NCBI GenBank assembly: GCA_028289345.1
Contig: JANQQL010000033.1
Span: 310,001-374,000, forward strand
Length of the DNA stretch: 64,000 nucleotides
Source: Planctomycetota bacterium
Lineage (GTDB): Bacteria > Planctomycetota > B15-G4 > SIAN01
Direction of reading: 5' to 3'
Within the stretch, counting starts at the first letter, position 1; each line of letters starts with the position of its first letter. The notes under the pieces were generated by a model. It did not search any database and was not told the origin of the DNA. It saw nothing but the letters and a program-made list of their open reading frames with translations. Positions 35,710-44,166 of this stretch are shown piece by piece. The translations under genes and the position numbers were made by a program.

Positions 35710-36617
35710 GGGCTCCAATCCCGGCCACTCCCGAAGACCGACGAGCGGTGGAAGAACTGCGGTTTTTTGCCACCCACCGGGTTGCGGAATGGGGGCCCGA
35801 AACACTTCGCTCGTTGTTTGCCGGAGGAGGACTCGAGTTTCGGGACGTTCGGGAGTACCAGGCCGGAGACGAGGTTCGATTCTTGGACCGCAACGTCACG
35901 GCACGCACCGGCCGTCCCCACGTCAAGGTCCACGATCGCGAGCAGCGTCAATCGGTGTTTTTGGTGCTGGATGTTTCTCCGCGAAGCCAGTCTGGGCCAG
36001 CGGGAACCACCGTGCGAGACCGACTTCGGCGGCTCGCGGCCATCTTGTTGCTGGCGGCGAGTCGGCTCGGCCACCGAACCGGAGCCTGCTTTTCTGGATC
36101 CCGGTTCGCCAATCCGCCAGTGCCTCTCGGTAGCGGTGAACAGCATGCCTTGCGAATCCTCCGAGAGCTCGTGGTCCGATCCGACTCCGACCAGCCCGGC
36201 TCCTTCGACCACGCGGTCGAACTCGCTTCCATCAGTCTTCCCCGAGGTTCCATGCTGTTCGTGTTGAGTGACTTCGAAGACCAAGGCTTGGAAGCAGTTC
36301 TCGAGGCAGCAGCCCACCATCATCACGTCCACTGCATCCGAATTGCGCACCCCTTGAAGCCACTGCTGGAATCGAGAGGTGGTTGGGATCTCGCCGACGC
36401 CGAGGGAGGGAACCGGAGTTTCGTGGACTTTGGTTCGCGCAAGGTTCGAGAAGCCATCGTTCAAGACGAACGAACCCGCTGTGACGCATTCCTCGCTTGG
36501 GCGCGACGATCCGGAGTGGAGGCCTGTGCACTCGCGGAGGATGCGTCCCCAGCGACGACGCTCATCCAGTTCCTCGGAGAACCCAAAAGGCGCCGCGGAT
36601 GGACACAGCGACGGTGA
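35706..36617 (+). CDS. DUF58 domain protein of the Bat cluster
   Basis: The 303-residue soluble protein carries the DUF58 signature: EFRDVREYQAGDEVRFLDRNVTARTGRPHVK, followed by the vWA-like VFLVLDVS. The MIDAS-like D-x-S-x-S is reduced to DVSPRS. DUF58 proteins pair with MoxR ATPases and may use the vWA-like half to bind metal and partners. Start GTG 35706 shares GTGA with the moxR stop. The 3' end likewise runs into the next gene. Expected location is cytoplasmic. Confidence 0.92.
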   Translation: MRAPIPATPEDRRAVEELRFFATHRVAEWGPETLRSLFAGGGLEFRDVREYQAGDEVRFLDRNVTARTGRPHVKVHDREQRQSVFLVLDVSPRSQSGPAGTTVRDRLRRLAAILLLAASRLGHRTGACFSGSRFANPPVPLGSGEQHALRILRELVVRSDSDQPGSFDHAVELASISLPRGSMLFVLSDFEDQGLEAVLEAAAHHHHVHCIRIAHPLKPLLESRGGWDLADAEGGNRSFVDFGSRKVREAIVQDERTRCDAFLAWARRSGVEACALAEDASPATTLIQFLGEPKRRRGWTQRR

Positions 36618-37414
36618 ATTCGGGAATTCGCACGGGCGTCGGCATCCCGACGGTGGTGCGCTGGCGGTTGCCCGACCACGCCGAAAATGTGACGCTGGAA
36701 ACGCCTCTCCCGGATTCGTGCGTCCTCCTTCGTCGAGCCCGCGGGCAAACGGTGGAAGAAGCCACCGTCCTGGAAATGGAGTTGGTCTTCGATCGGCCGG
36801 GAGACGTCCAGCTCGGCCCTTGGGAATACCGGGTGGGATCGAACCGCCACTCATTGCCGGCCAAGCAACTGTCGGTGACTTCGACCGTTCCTGCGGATCG
36901 CGAAGCGCAATTCGGAGCGATCCAACCATGGCCAGCGGGAGACTCCTCATTCGATGGGACGTGGCCCCTGCTCGGAGTCGCACTGATTCTTGCGCTCCTT
37001 TGGTCAAGGTCCCGGGCGAGAGCTCAACGGGCAACCCTCGCTCCGGCCCCTCCAAGCATGTCACGCCACGAAGTTCTCGCGCGCTTGCGCTCGATGGCTC
37101 TTTCCCCCGAAGCCTCCCCCAAGGAGATTCGCCATTTTGTTCGAGAGGCGGATCGGCTTCTCTGTCATTTCGTCGCCGCGGCCTGGGGCTGTCCCGCTCG
37201 GCGTCAAACTGCCGAGGAGCGATTTCGTTGGTTGCAACAACTTCCCGCCGCGCAATCTTTCTGCGAGCCGATTCGCCAATGGACGTCGAGGCGGGAGCGG
37301 CAATGCTTCGCCCACGCCCCTTCGAGTCAGGCCAGTTCCGCATTGCAAAACGACCTGATTGAACTTCTCGATCGACTGGAGGAGAGCCTCCAGCCCTCAA
37401 GGAACGCGTCATGA
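36614..37414 (+). CDS. DUF4381-like membrane protein of the Bat cluster
   Basis: This 266-residue protein has an N-terminal beta-rich extracytoplasmic region, one membrane helix (WPLLGVALILALLWSRSRA) and a helical cytosolic tail with EIRHFVREADRLLCHFVAAAWG. That topology and its place between DUF58 and BatA match DUF4381-type components. The start is GTG 36614 (GTGA overlap with the DUF58 stop); ATG 36599 would add five residues. No classical signal peptide is seen, so membrane insertion would rely on the single helix. It ends in an ATGA overlap with batA. Confidence 0.65.
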   Translation: MNSGIRTGVGIPTVVRWRLPDHAENVTLETPLPDSCVLLRRARGQTVEEATVLEMELVFDRPGDVQLGPWEYRVGSNRHSLPAKQLSVTSTVPADREAQFGAIQPWPAGDSSFDGTWPLLGVALILALLWSRSRARAQRATLAPAPPSMSRHEVLARLRSMALSPEASPKEIRHFVREADRLLCHFVAAAWGCPARRQTAEERFRWLQQLPAAQSFCEPIRQWTSRRERQCFAHAPSSQASSALQNDLIELLDRLEESLQPSRNAS

Positions 37415-38349
37415 TCGAGTGGGCACGGCCTTGGTGGGGAGCGCTAGCAATGCTCATGGTCGGCATTGCTGTGCTCTGGCGATTTCGCGCTCCGCGTCCT
37501 CCGGCGCTGATTCACGGATTGGCCCAACGCTGGTCTCATCAAGCTTTGCCGAGGTCCCTTCTCGGACGCCACGGCAGCTGGGGGTTGCAGCTGGCGGCGG
37601 CGGCATTGATGGCGGTGTCTCTCGCCGGTCCGCAGCGAACCCGCCAGGAAACGTTGCGAGAGGTCGAGGGAAGGGATCTCGCCCTGATCTTGGACCGCTC
37701 CTCTTCCATGGGGCAAGTGGATCGTGGCTTCCCAGAAAGTCGCTGGCAAAGTGCGCGCTCCGCATTGGTCGAGCTGGTTCGGCGGCGGACTTCCGATCGC
37801 CTTTCTCTGATCACGTTCCGCCGCTCGGCGACCTTGCACTGCCCGCCGACCTTCGACCAGGACGCTCTCGCAGCAACCTTGTCGAGTCTTTCCCCCGGTC
37901 CGGTCGGTGACGAAGAAGATCGCACCGCGCTGGGAGTCGCCCTCACTCTCGGGGCTCGCCTGTGGAAGGACCAGTCGGACCGAAGCCGCGTCCTCCTGGT
38001 GATCTCCGATGGCGAGAACAATCAGAACGACATCCTGCCGGAACAGGCAGCGATGCTGTGTCGCGATCTCGGCATCCGAGTCCATGGACTGGTGGTGGGC
38101 GACTCGGAGGGAGCATCGCGCAATATGTCTGCGCTGGCAGCGGTGACGGGAGGAAGTCATTGGACGGTGACCGACGCTTCGTCCCTGGCACGATTGGCAG
38201 ACCGATTGGACGCGTTGGAGCCCACACGATTCGTGGAACGACGGGCGACCATGCGCCAAGGCTTGCACCATTGGCCGGCTTGGGCGGCATTGGTCGTCTG
38301 GGCGATCTCGTGCGTCCTCGACTTCTTGTGTTGGAAGCGCTGGCCATGA
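37411..38349 (+). CDS. BatA-like von Willebrand factor A membrane protein
   Basis: The 312-residue protein has two N-terminal hydrophobic segments, a vWA domain with MIDAS residues D95-x-S-x-S in ALILDRSSSMG, and a C-terminal membrane helix (WAALVVWAISCVLDFLCW). Later MIDAS residues are plausible in EDRTALGVAL and VISDGENN. BatA binds metal-dependent partners at the inner membrane and was first linked to aerotolerance in Bacteroides. The ATG lies inside the ATGA junction with the preceding gene, and its stop is shared with the next start. Confidence 0.93.
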   Translation: MIEWARPWWGALAMLMVGIAVLWRFRAPRPPALIHGLAQRWSHQALPRSLLGRHGSWGLQLAAAALMAVSLAGPQRTRQETLREVEGRDLALILDRSSSMGQVDRGFPESRWQSARSALVELVRRRTSDRLSLITFRRSATLHCPPTFDQDALAATLSSLSPGPVGDEEDRTALGVALTLGARLWKDQSDRSRVLLVISDGENNQNDILPEQAAMLCRDLGIRVHGLVVGDSEGASRNMSALAAVTGGSHWTVTDASSLARLADRLDALEPTRFVERRATMRQGLHHWPAWAALVVWAISCVLDFLCWKRWP

Positions 38350-39194
38350 AACGAGCCCAGAAATGGGGGCGTGTTGCGGGGTTCGGAATCGGTCCCATGG
38401 GGCGTTGGGGATGGCTCCTTGGTGCCCTCCTCACCACCCTCTGGGCCTCCCAGGTCCCGGGGTCGGTTCCTTCGGATCCGGAGCCTTCGGGACCAACGTG
38501 GATCGTGGTCTTGGACACGTCTCACAGCATGAGTGCGACCGACATGACTCCGCATCGACTCAGTCGTGCCAAGGAACAACTCGATCGAGCGGCGCAAGAA
38601 GGGGCATTCCCTCAAGCGGCTCTCGTCACCGTCACCCACCAAGCCGAAACCCGTTGTGCCGTCACCCAGGACATGGGGGCGTTTCGAACCATCCTTCGGG
38701 GGATCGATCTCGAGTTCGAAACCCGGTGGGGCACCGGGTTGAGCATGGGCGTTCATCGAGCCCTCCGGCTCGCCAAAGACTCGGAGCCAGCGGCCATCCT
38801 GTTGGTTTCGGATGGAGAGAACCACGACGACTCGACGGCGATGCAAGCGGCACTCCAGGCAGCGAAGCAACAACGGGTGCCGATCTACACCGCCTGTGTT
38901 GGCACGGAAACAGGAGCTCAGCTGTTCCGGGAGGAAGCGGGCCGCCGCGTACCGATCCGTTTCCAGCAGCAACCGGTGGTGAGTCGAGGAAATCCTCGGG
39001 TCATGCGACGCTGGGCGGAAGCGACCGGAGGCGCCGCGGTTCCCTGGGACCAGATGGCGGAGGAAGTGGCTCTCCATGGAATCGAGAGCGAGGGCGAACA
39101 ATCCCTGGCCTCGGGAGGCCACGCGGCGTCCTTGCCACTCAGCCTGAGTTTCCTGATCCTCTGGACAGGACTTCTAATGCGAGGGCGCCGATGA
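38346..39194 (+). CDS. BatB-like von Willebrand factor A membrane protein
   Basis: The 282-residue protein has an N-terminal membrane helix (MGRWGWLLGALLTTLWA), a vWA domain with MIDAS D57-x-S-x-S in WIVVLDTSHSMS, and a C-terminal hydrophobic helix ending LLMRGRR. Conserved LLVSDGENHDD and TACVGTETGA follow the MIDAS as in BatB. It should pair with BatA in the membrane. ATG 38346 overlaps the batA stop (ATGA), which excludes the much longer open frame beginning at 37962. Confidence 0.93.
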   Translation: MKRAQKWGRVAGFGIGPMGRWGWLLGALLTTLWASQVPGSVPSDPEPSGPTWIVVLDTSHSMSATDMTPHRLSRAKEQLDRAAQEGAFPQAALVTVTHQAETRCAVTQDMGAFRTILRGIDLEFETRWGTGLSMGVHRALRLAKDSEPAAILLVSDGENHDDSTAMQAALQAAKQQRVPIYTACVGTETGAQLFREEAGRRVPIRFQQQPVVSRGNPRVMRRWAEATGGAAVPWDQMAEEVALHGIESEGEQSLASGGHAASLPLSLSFLILWTGLLMRGRR

Positions 39195-39838
39195 AGACGC
39201 TGCTCCTCGCATTTCTGATGGTTTTCAGCGCGATTGCCTCTGTCCAGGACTCGTCGCCGGCAAAGCGCCCTTCGGTTGCAGAGCGCTTCCAAACCGCCGT
39301 CACGTCTCACGGGAATGGCGACTGGCAAGCCGCGGAGCGCCTCTTTCGAGAGATCTCGGAGCAGTCGCGAGACGAGGTTGCCAAACCATCTCGCTTCAAC
39401 GCATTGCGCTGTCGATTCGACGCTTTGCGCGAAGAAGGTTCCGAGGGAAGGAACCGACGGGAAGAATGGCTCGGCTTGAGACGGGAACTGGTCGACCTCT
39501 TGCAGAAGGAACCCGACTCGACACTGCTTCGGGAAAGCTTGGAAGCGGTGGGAGGGGTGCTTGCTCGAACGGCAGGAACGGCGGAGACCGCCACGGGCCG
39601 TCTGGAGGACACCAACGACGCATCCAACTCCACTGGCCGCGAGTCCACGACGAATGGAAGCGGAGGAGCCAACTCTGCAGCAGGCGAGGCCTCGTCGGAG
39701 AGTGGGACGTGGGGACCTTTTTCGCCGCAAGATCATGAGCGACTCTGGAAGACCCTGGACAGCACCCTCCAAGAGGCGCTTCAACGTCAGCGAGAGCGCC
39801 ACTCCCGTGCTTTCCCCGAAGAGAAACGGCCATGGTGA
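39191..39838 (+). CDS. BatC-position exported protein
   Basis: This 215-residue protein has a signal peptide (MKTLLLAFLMVFSAIAS, cut near SVQ) and an N-terminal region like one TPR hairpin (FQTAVTSHGNGDWQAAERLFREI). The middle is Ser/Thr/Gly/Asn-rich and probably disordered. The C-terminus is a charged helix (SQ-like QEALQRQRERHSR). BatC proteins carry TPRs, and position argues for that role, but only one repeat is visible. It overlaps BatB by ATGA and BatD by seven bases. Confidence 0.7.
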   Translation: MKTLLLAFLMVFSAIASVQDSSPAKRPSVAERFQTAVTSHGNGDWQAAERLFREISEQSRDEVAKPSRFNALRCRFDALREEGSEGRNRREEWLGLRRELVDLLQKEPDSTLLRESLEAVGGVLARTAGTAETATGRLEDTNDASNSTGRESTTNGSGGANSAAGEASSESGTWGPFSPQDHERLWKTLDSTLQEALQRQRERHSRAFPEEKRPW

Positions 39839-41001
39839 TCGGCTGGTCGCTTTTCTTCTTGCTCTTGGAACCCGAATGGAAAGTGCTCGCACAATTCAGC
39901 GAGGAATCCGTGGAGGTGGGAGTGCCCGTGGATCTCGTCCTCCAAGTCCAAGGGGAAGTCTTGGCGGACATCCAACTGGCCGACTCCTCGTGGCAAGCCC
40001 TCCGTGATCAGGGATTCCTGGTCCGATCCCGAGAGAATCGATGGGCGGATTCGGGCAATGCCCGCATGCAGTGGGAACAACGCGTCGAGTTGATCCCGTT
40101 GCATTCGGGAGAGGTTGCCTTGGATCCTCTCGTCGTCCAAATCGAGGAGCAAGGTCTTGCGCTCTCCACCCCCGTGTTGAACTTGCAGGTGCGACCTCGT
40201 CCTTGGAGGATCGAGGTGGAGTTGGATCATCCAGCGAAGCTGTTCGCCGGCCAGTCATTTCTCGAGCACGTGATCGTCCGATCGCCAGATCGAGTCATCG
40301 ATGGGTGGGAATGGGGCCTCGCCGTCCGTCATCAAACACCCCTTCCCGTGAAGCCTCTCGAGGAACCATCGTTCTGGCCTCCGTCCTTGCAAGAAAGTTC
40401 CGAAGACCGGACCTGGGAAGGCACCTGCCAACTGGCGGCTCTTGTTCCAGGATCCCATCGTTGGGAACTGCCTCTGACAGGAACTTTTCTCGAGAACGGA
40501 GTGCGCCGCCGAGTCACCAGGTTGGTGCAGTGGCAATGGGAGATTCACGAACGACCCGCTGCGCCCTTGGGACATCAGGATTCTGGCGCGACGGGACAGT
40601 TCACGCTCACTTGGCAGGTCACCGTGCGCGGAGCTCCCGACCATGAAGATTGCCACTTGCTTGACCTGATCATTCGCGGAGCGGGCACCGTGCCTGACGG
40701 TGCGTTGCCCGATCTCGCTCACCAGTCTCAGTTTCTCGTTCACTCCTCGGAACTCGACGTCGCCCCTGGTGTCTGGCGCCAACGATTCGTGATTTCGGCG
40801 GGGTCATCACCGGGCCCCCTCCCTGTGCAGTGGACCTACTTCGATCCCGACCAAGGGAGCTACGTGACCTTGGAAGAATGCGTGGAATTCCCGACCACGA
40901 CACGGCCAGCGCGGGGTTGGCGATCAATCCTGTGGTTCGCAACTGGTGTTGCCATCACGGGTCTGCTCGGTTACTGGCTGTGGAAGACCCGGAGACAATG
41001 A
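39832..41001 (+). CDS. BatD-like membrane-anchored protein
   Basis: The 389-residue protein has a signal sequence (MVIGWSLFFLLL), several beta-sandwich segments (SVEVGVPVDLVLQVQGE; KLFAGQSFLEHVIV) and a C-terminal helix (ILWFATGVAITGLLGYWLW) followed by KTRRQ. This is the BatD (oxygen tolerance) layout: a large periplasmic beta region anchored at its end. Sequence similarity to reference BatD cannot be judged by eye, but position and topology agree. ATG 39832 and GTG 39835 are both possible; the GTG would give a GTGA overlap. It is the last gene of the coupled series. Confidence 0.82.
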   Translation: MVIGWSLFFLLLEPEWKVLAQFSEESVEVGVPVDLVLQVQGEVLADIQLADSSWQALRDQGFLVRSRENRWADSGNARMQWEQRVELIPLHSGEVALDPLVVQIEEQGLALSTPVLNLQVRPRPWRIEVELDHPAKLFAGQSFLEHVIVRSPDRVIDGWEWGLAVRHQTPLPVKPLEEPSFWPPSLQESSEDRTWEGTCQLAALVPGSHRWELPLTGTFLENGVRRRVTRLVQWQWEIHERPAAPLGHQDSGATGQFTLTWQVTVRGAPDHEDCHLLDLIIRGAGTVPDGALPDLAHQSQFLVHSSELDVAPGVWRQRFVISAGSSPGPLPVQWTYFDPDQGSYVTLEECVEFPTTTRPARGWRSILWFATGVAITGLLGYWLWKTRRQ

Positions 41002-41061
41002 GGGATCCGCTACAATGATGCGGGATCCCCGGAACCGAAACCCCAAGGGGGCAATCCAACC

Positions 41062-42126
41062 ATGGGACGGCGCAACGTTTCTCGTCAGCGATGGTTTCCG
41101 ACATCCCTGCTCGTCATCCTGAGTGGGGGTGGCCTGCTTCGTGCCCAAGATCCCGGAGCTCAGGAAGAAACGCCCAAGGCTCCCGCGACGACCGAAGGCA
41201 CAAAGCCCCCCAAGAAAGACGACAAAGAGGGAATCCTTTTGCCCGTCCCTTCGGGCCCTCCTCGAATTCCGGCCTACACCCGGGACCCGCTCGACATCGA
41301 GCTTCCCCCAAAGTTCGACGGACGCAATCTGCGATGGACGGCGGATCGCGCCGAGATCATCGAAGAAGCTCGACGCCGCAACTGCCCGTTGATGGTCGTG
41401 ATCTCGAGTGACGACTCCGACGGCTTCAACATGGTCTGGTTCAACGTCTTCGTCCAGCCGGACTTTCACAAGCTCGCGGATCGCTTCCTGGCCGTTCCCG
41501 CCTTCAGTGGTTCCAAGCATGCCAAGGAAGACCGGGACCAAGACGGAAAACCAGTCGAGGATGGAGCCGGGAAAACAGGACAAGAAGTTGAATGGTGTCT
41601 CATTTTCGACGTGCCCTGCCAAAAACACCGAGACAACTACGAGATCTATTTCTCGACGCTGATTCGTCGAGAATTCTGGCATCCATGCATGGTGTTTCTC
41701 GAACCGGAAGGGAAAGAAATCAGTCGTGTCGAGGGGCACATGACCACCATCGAACGGTTGAAAGAAGAGCTTGACTACATCGAACAAGTGCTCGGTGAGC
41801 CCATGTCCCCCAAGGACTACCGAGCCCGCCTCGAGAAGCTCAAGAAGCTGGCAGACAATCGGCGGCGCCGTGGCTACCTCTCGACGCTGAACGAGCTGGA
41901 CCGGCTCATCAAGAAGAACCATTTCGAAACCGCCCACTTCCAGGCGTACGCCAAGAAAGTCCTGGAGGCGATCATCGGCGAGGGCACCCAGCAAGTCGAA
42001 CAAGCGAAATCTCTGGTGCGAGAAGGGCAAGTCAAAGAGGCACAGCGCATCCTGACTTCCGTGGTTCGCCATTTTCGCGGGTACGCGCCGGCCGAAACGG
42101 CGCAGGCGGTTCTGGACGAAATCTGA
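41062..42126 (+). CDS. Exported thioredoxin-like-fold protein without CxxC
   Basis: The 354-residue protein has a signal peptide ending near LLRAQDP, a Lys/Pro/Glu-rich linker, and a region (RAEIIEEARRRNCPLMVVISSDDSDGFNMVWFNV) resembling the thioredoxin-like domains used in planctomycete exported proteins. The expected CxxC is replaced by serines and Asp. The C-terminal 120 residues are helical and Lys/Arg-rich (EKLKKLADNRRRRGYLSTLNELD). No enzymatic role can be assigned. It begins 60 bases past batD, with AAGGGG before the ATG, and ends at a strong terminator. Confidence 0.65.
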   Translation: MGRRNVSRQRWFPTSLLVILSGGGLLRAQDPGAQEETPKAPATTEGTKPPKKDDKEGILLPVPSGPPRIPAYTRDPLDIELPPKFDGRNLRWTADRAEIIEEARRRNCPLMVVISSDDSDGFNMVWFNVFVQPDFHKLADRFLAVPAFSGSKHAKEDRDQDGKPVEDGAGKTGQEVEWCLIFDVPCQKHRDNYEIYFSTLIRREFWHPCMVFLEPEGKEISRVEGHMTTIERLKEELDYIEQVLGEPMSPKDYRARLEKLKKLADNRRRRGYLSTLNELDRLIKKNHFETAHFQAYAKKVLEAIIGEGTQQVEQAKSLVREGQVKEAQRILTSVVRHFRGYAPAETAQAVLDEI

Positions 42127-42131
42127 CCGAT

Positions 42132-42157
42132 CACCCGGTTTCGATTGGGTGTTTTTT
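42132..42157 (+). terminator. Rho-independent terminator with UUCG tetraloop
   Basis: CACCCGGT-TTCG-ATTGGGTG forms an eight-base-pair stem (two G-U wobbles) closed by a stable UUCG tetraloop. Six T bases follow directly, and a second T run lies at 42161-42166. It starts five bases after the stop of the thioredoxin-like gene and should end the Bat transcript. Confidence 0.92.
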
Positions 42158-42171
42158 GTCTTTTTTGTGCG

Positions 42172-42236
42172 ACCGACCGCAATTCCCCAACAGCCACCGA
42201 ACGATTCGAACAAATCGTGAAGAATTGGCGGTCGGT
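42172..42236. other. Long nested inverted repeat (structured RNA or binding element)
   Basis: ACCGACCGCAATTC at 42172-42185 pairs with GAATTGgCGGTCGGT at 42222-42236, giving 14 bp with one bulged G. Inside, ACGATT (42201-42206) pairs with AATCGT (42213-42218) around a six-base loop. The whole lies after the terminator and about 100 bases upstream of the next gene. It could be a leader structure of that gene, a small RNA or a repeat of the REP type. It does not encode a protein. Confidence 0.6.
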
Positions 42237-42332
42237 TCCCGAAGGAACGCCGAACACCAGCTGTTCGTAAGACCGTGAACGTTCTTCCATGCGAATCAAC
42301 GGGACAGCTGCCGAGGAGCAGCCTCCCTTTCG

Positions 42333-44021
42333 TTGAAATTCGCGAGAACGTTCATGTGGTGTTTCTGGCTGCTGTGCGCCGGGATGTTGGATTTGCAATC
42401 ATTGCTCTCCGACACCGCGACCACGTTTTGGGATTTGCAATCCCACGCTTCCAATCCCGCGTTGGTGGCCAACCATCGCCTCGTCGCTGTCGGCACGATC
42501 CTCTCCTACGAAGAGGCCTATCGAAGTTGCATCGAAGGTGGCTCCACCGACTTGAGTGCCGAGCGTCAGGAAGTCACCGACAGTCTCGTTTGGATGTACC
42601 TCGGAATGACGGGAACACTCGACCGAGAGCGGATCCAAGATCATGCATCCGCCTTGTACGCGGTGCTGGATTGGTACGAAGAGCGGATCCTGGACTGCGA
42701 AGAAGGCTTCCCGATGCCGGACCGGTTCGTGGATTGGGTGGTGGCCCCGAACCGCTATCGCCGAGCCGATCAAGGCTCCTGGGAGTTCTCCGACGAGGCG
42801 CTCCAAGACGTCATCGGAGCCGATCACTGGTCGAGTTCGGGAAGGAACCGGCCCAGCTTGTTCCAAAGGGGCGACGTGATCGAACTGGAGCCCGGTGACT
42901 TTCGGCACTTTCGCATCACCCTTTCGACGGACCGCCGACCGGGTGTCGAGAGAGTCGAACAGGCGGCCGACGTGGTGTGGGGAAGGGATCCTCAGACCAC
43001 GATTCGCGCTCGCCTGCCTGGCACGGTTCGCATCCTGCCAAACCCGGTGGGGGGCTCCCAAACGCTCTACTTCGAATGGGGCGGAGCGTTCACGTTTCAA
43101 GACATCATCTTCACCGGCGACGACATGAGCGCGCTCGCATCCGAGCGTCCGGCCAGCGACCGCTTCTCCTTTCACCAAGGGTTTCGCGATCTCTGGTTCT
43201 TTGATTGTCACGTCGAAGGAGGATGGAATCCGCTGCTTGGAACCGGAACCACCGGCAAGTGGGGGATCCTCAACTACGAGATGGGGCGAAGCGCCGAAGA
43301 TGCTCCGGGCTGGGTTTGGAAGGGCGGTTCCATGGAAGGGGTCTTCCAAGAGCACTTCCACTACTTCCACAACGTTCAGGGCGATGTTTGGATCGGCGGG
43401 AAGGGTCCCCACCGTCCGTTGCGCGCTCGCTGGGCCGGTCGCACGTTCTTTCAGATGGCCAACCGTCGAGGCGAGGGGCCGGCGGGCTACGGAAACCTGA
43501 CGTTCCGCGACATCGTGGTCGAGGACACCTGCTTGGAAGACGGCGGGGGCGGGAGCGCCTTCAGCTTCCATGGTCGACACCAGGGAACGATCCTTCTCGA
43601 GCGCGTGAAGGTTCGACTGGGCGCCAACCCAGAACTCCCGGAGCCGTGGAACCGCAACATCACCGGCGCTCTGGTCGCTTTCGCCGGAGGCGATACCGGT
43701 GGGGCTCCCAATGGCGATCTGGTCGTTCGCCAATGCGACTTCCAGGTCGGCCCCTTCTACGACGGCGTGGGGGCGGCGCGCCGCGCCAACGTGGAAATCC
43801 GAGAGTGCCGGAGCTTCGTCTTGGAAGCCACGCGCATTGCTCAACTCGGTCCCGATCCGCGTCCCGCCCTCGAGATCGCGTCCGACCTGATCACCGGATC
43901 CATCGTGCTGGACGATGACTGCGTGATCGTTGGCCGTTGCGTCTTCGACGGGGTGTCCTACCCAAACTACGCGTCGATGTTGGCCGCGGTGGAAGCCCAC
44001 CCAAAGGTCCACATCCGCTAA
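42333..44021 (+). CDS. Exported orphan protein, possible beta-helix
   Basis: The 562-residue protein begins with a likely signal (MKFARTFMWCFWLLCAGML). The second half has repeating short strands such as GNLTFRDIVVEDTCL, GTILLERVKVRLG and GDLVVRQCDFQVG, spaced in the way of right-handed parallel beta-helices. Such folds often bind or cut polysaccharides, but no catalytic set is visible. The first third is helical. The start TTG 42333 keeps a basic n-region; ATG 42354 is an alternative. It is transcribed alone, with terminators on both sides, and I do not recognise it. Confidence 0.6.
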   Translation: MKFARTFMWCFWLLCAGMLDLQSLLSDTATTFWDLQSHASNPALVANHRLVAVGTILSYEEAYRSCIEGGSTDLSAERQEVTDSLVWMYLGMTGTLDRERIQDHASALYAVLDWYEERILDCEEGFPMPDRFVDWVVAPNRYRRADQGSWEFSDEALQDVIGADHWSSSGRNRPSLFQRGDVIELEPGDFRHFRITLSTDRRPGVERVEQAADVVWGRDPQTTIRARLPGTVRILPNPVGGSQTLYFEWGGAFTFQDIIFTGDDMSALASERPASDRFSFHQGFRDLWFFDCHVEGGWNPLLGTGTTGKWGILNYEMGRSAEDAPGWVWKGGSMEGVFQEHFHYFHNVQGDVWIGGKGPHRPLRARWAGRTFFQMANRRGEGPAGYGNLTFRDIVVEDTCLEDGGGGSAFSFHGRHQGTILLERVKVRLGANPELPEPWNRNITGALVAFAGGDTGGAPNGDLVVRQCDFQVGPFYDGVGAARRANVEIRECRSFVLEATRIAQLGPDPRPALEIASDLITGSIVLDDDCVIVGRCVFDGVSYPNYASMLAAVEAHPKVHIR

Positions 44022-44091
44022 GCGCAACTCCGGTCACAGAGGAGCCGTTCGGAACCTCTTCTCGAGAACGTCTGACTCCGGCATCGACCCC

Positions 44092-44127
44092 AAAAAAGAA
44101 ACCGCGGGAGCGAACCCCCGCGGTTTC
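44092..44127 (-). terminator. Rho-independent terminator of the minus-strand exported-protein gene
   Basis: GAAACCGCGGG pairs perfectly with CCCGCGGTTTC (11 bp, eight-base loop). Read on the minus strand the stem is followed directly by six T bases at 44097-44092. It is 39 bases beyond the stop at 44167 and may also help end the plus-strand gene finishing at 44021. Confidence 0.9.
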
Positions 44128-44166
44128 CGTGATGCTCAATGGGTACCGATTGCTACAGCACGAGTC

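Noticed and set aside
41001..41061. TACAAT at 41011-41016 as a promoter for the thioredoxin-like gene
   Set aside because: No -35 element at a proper distance; the gene is more simply explained as the last of the Bat transcript.
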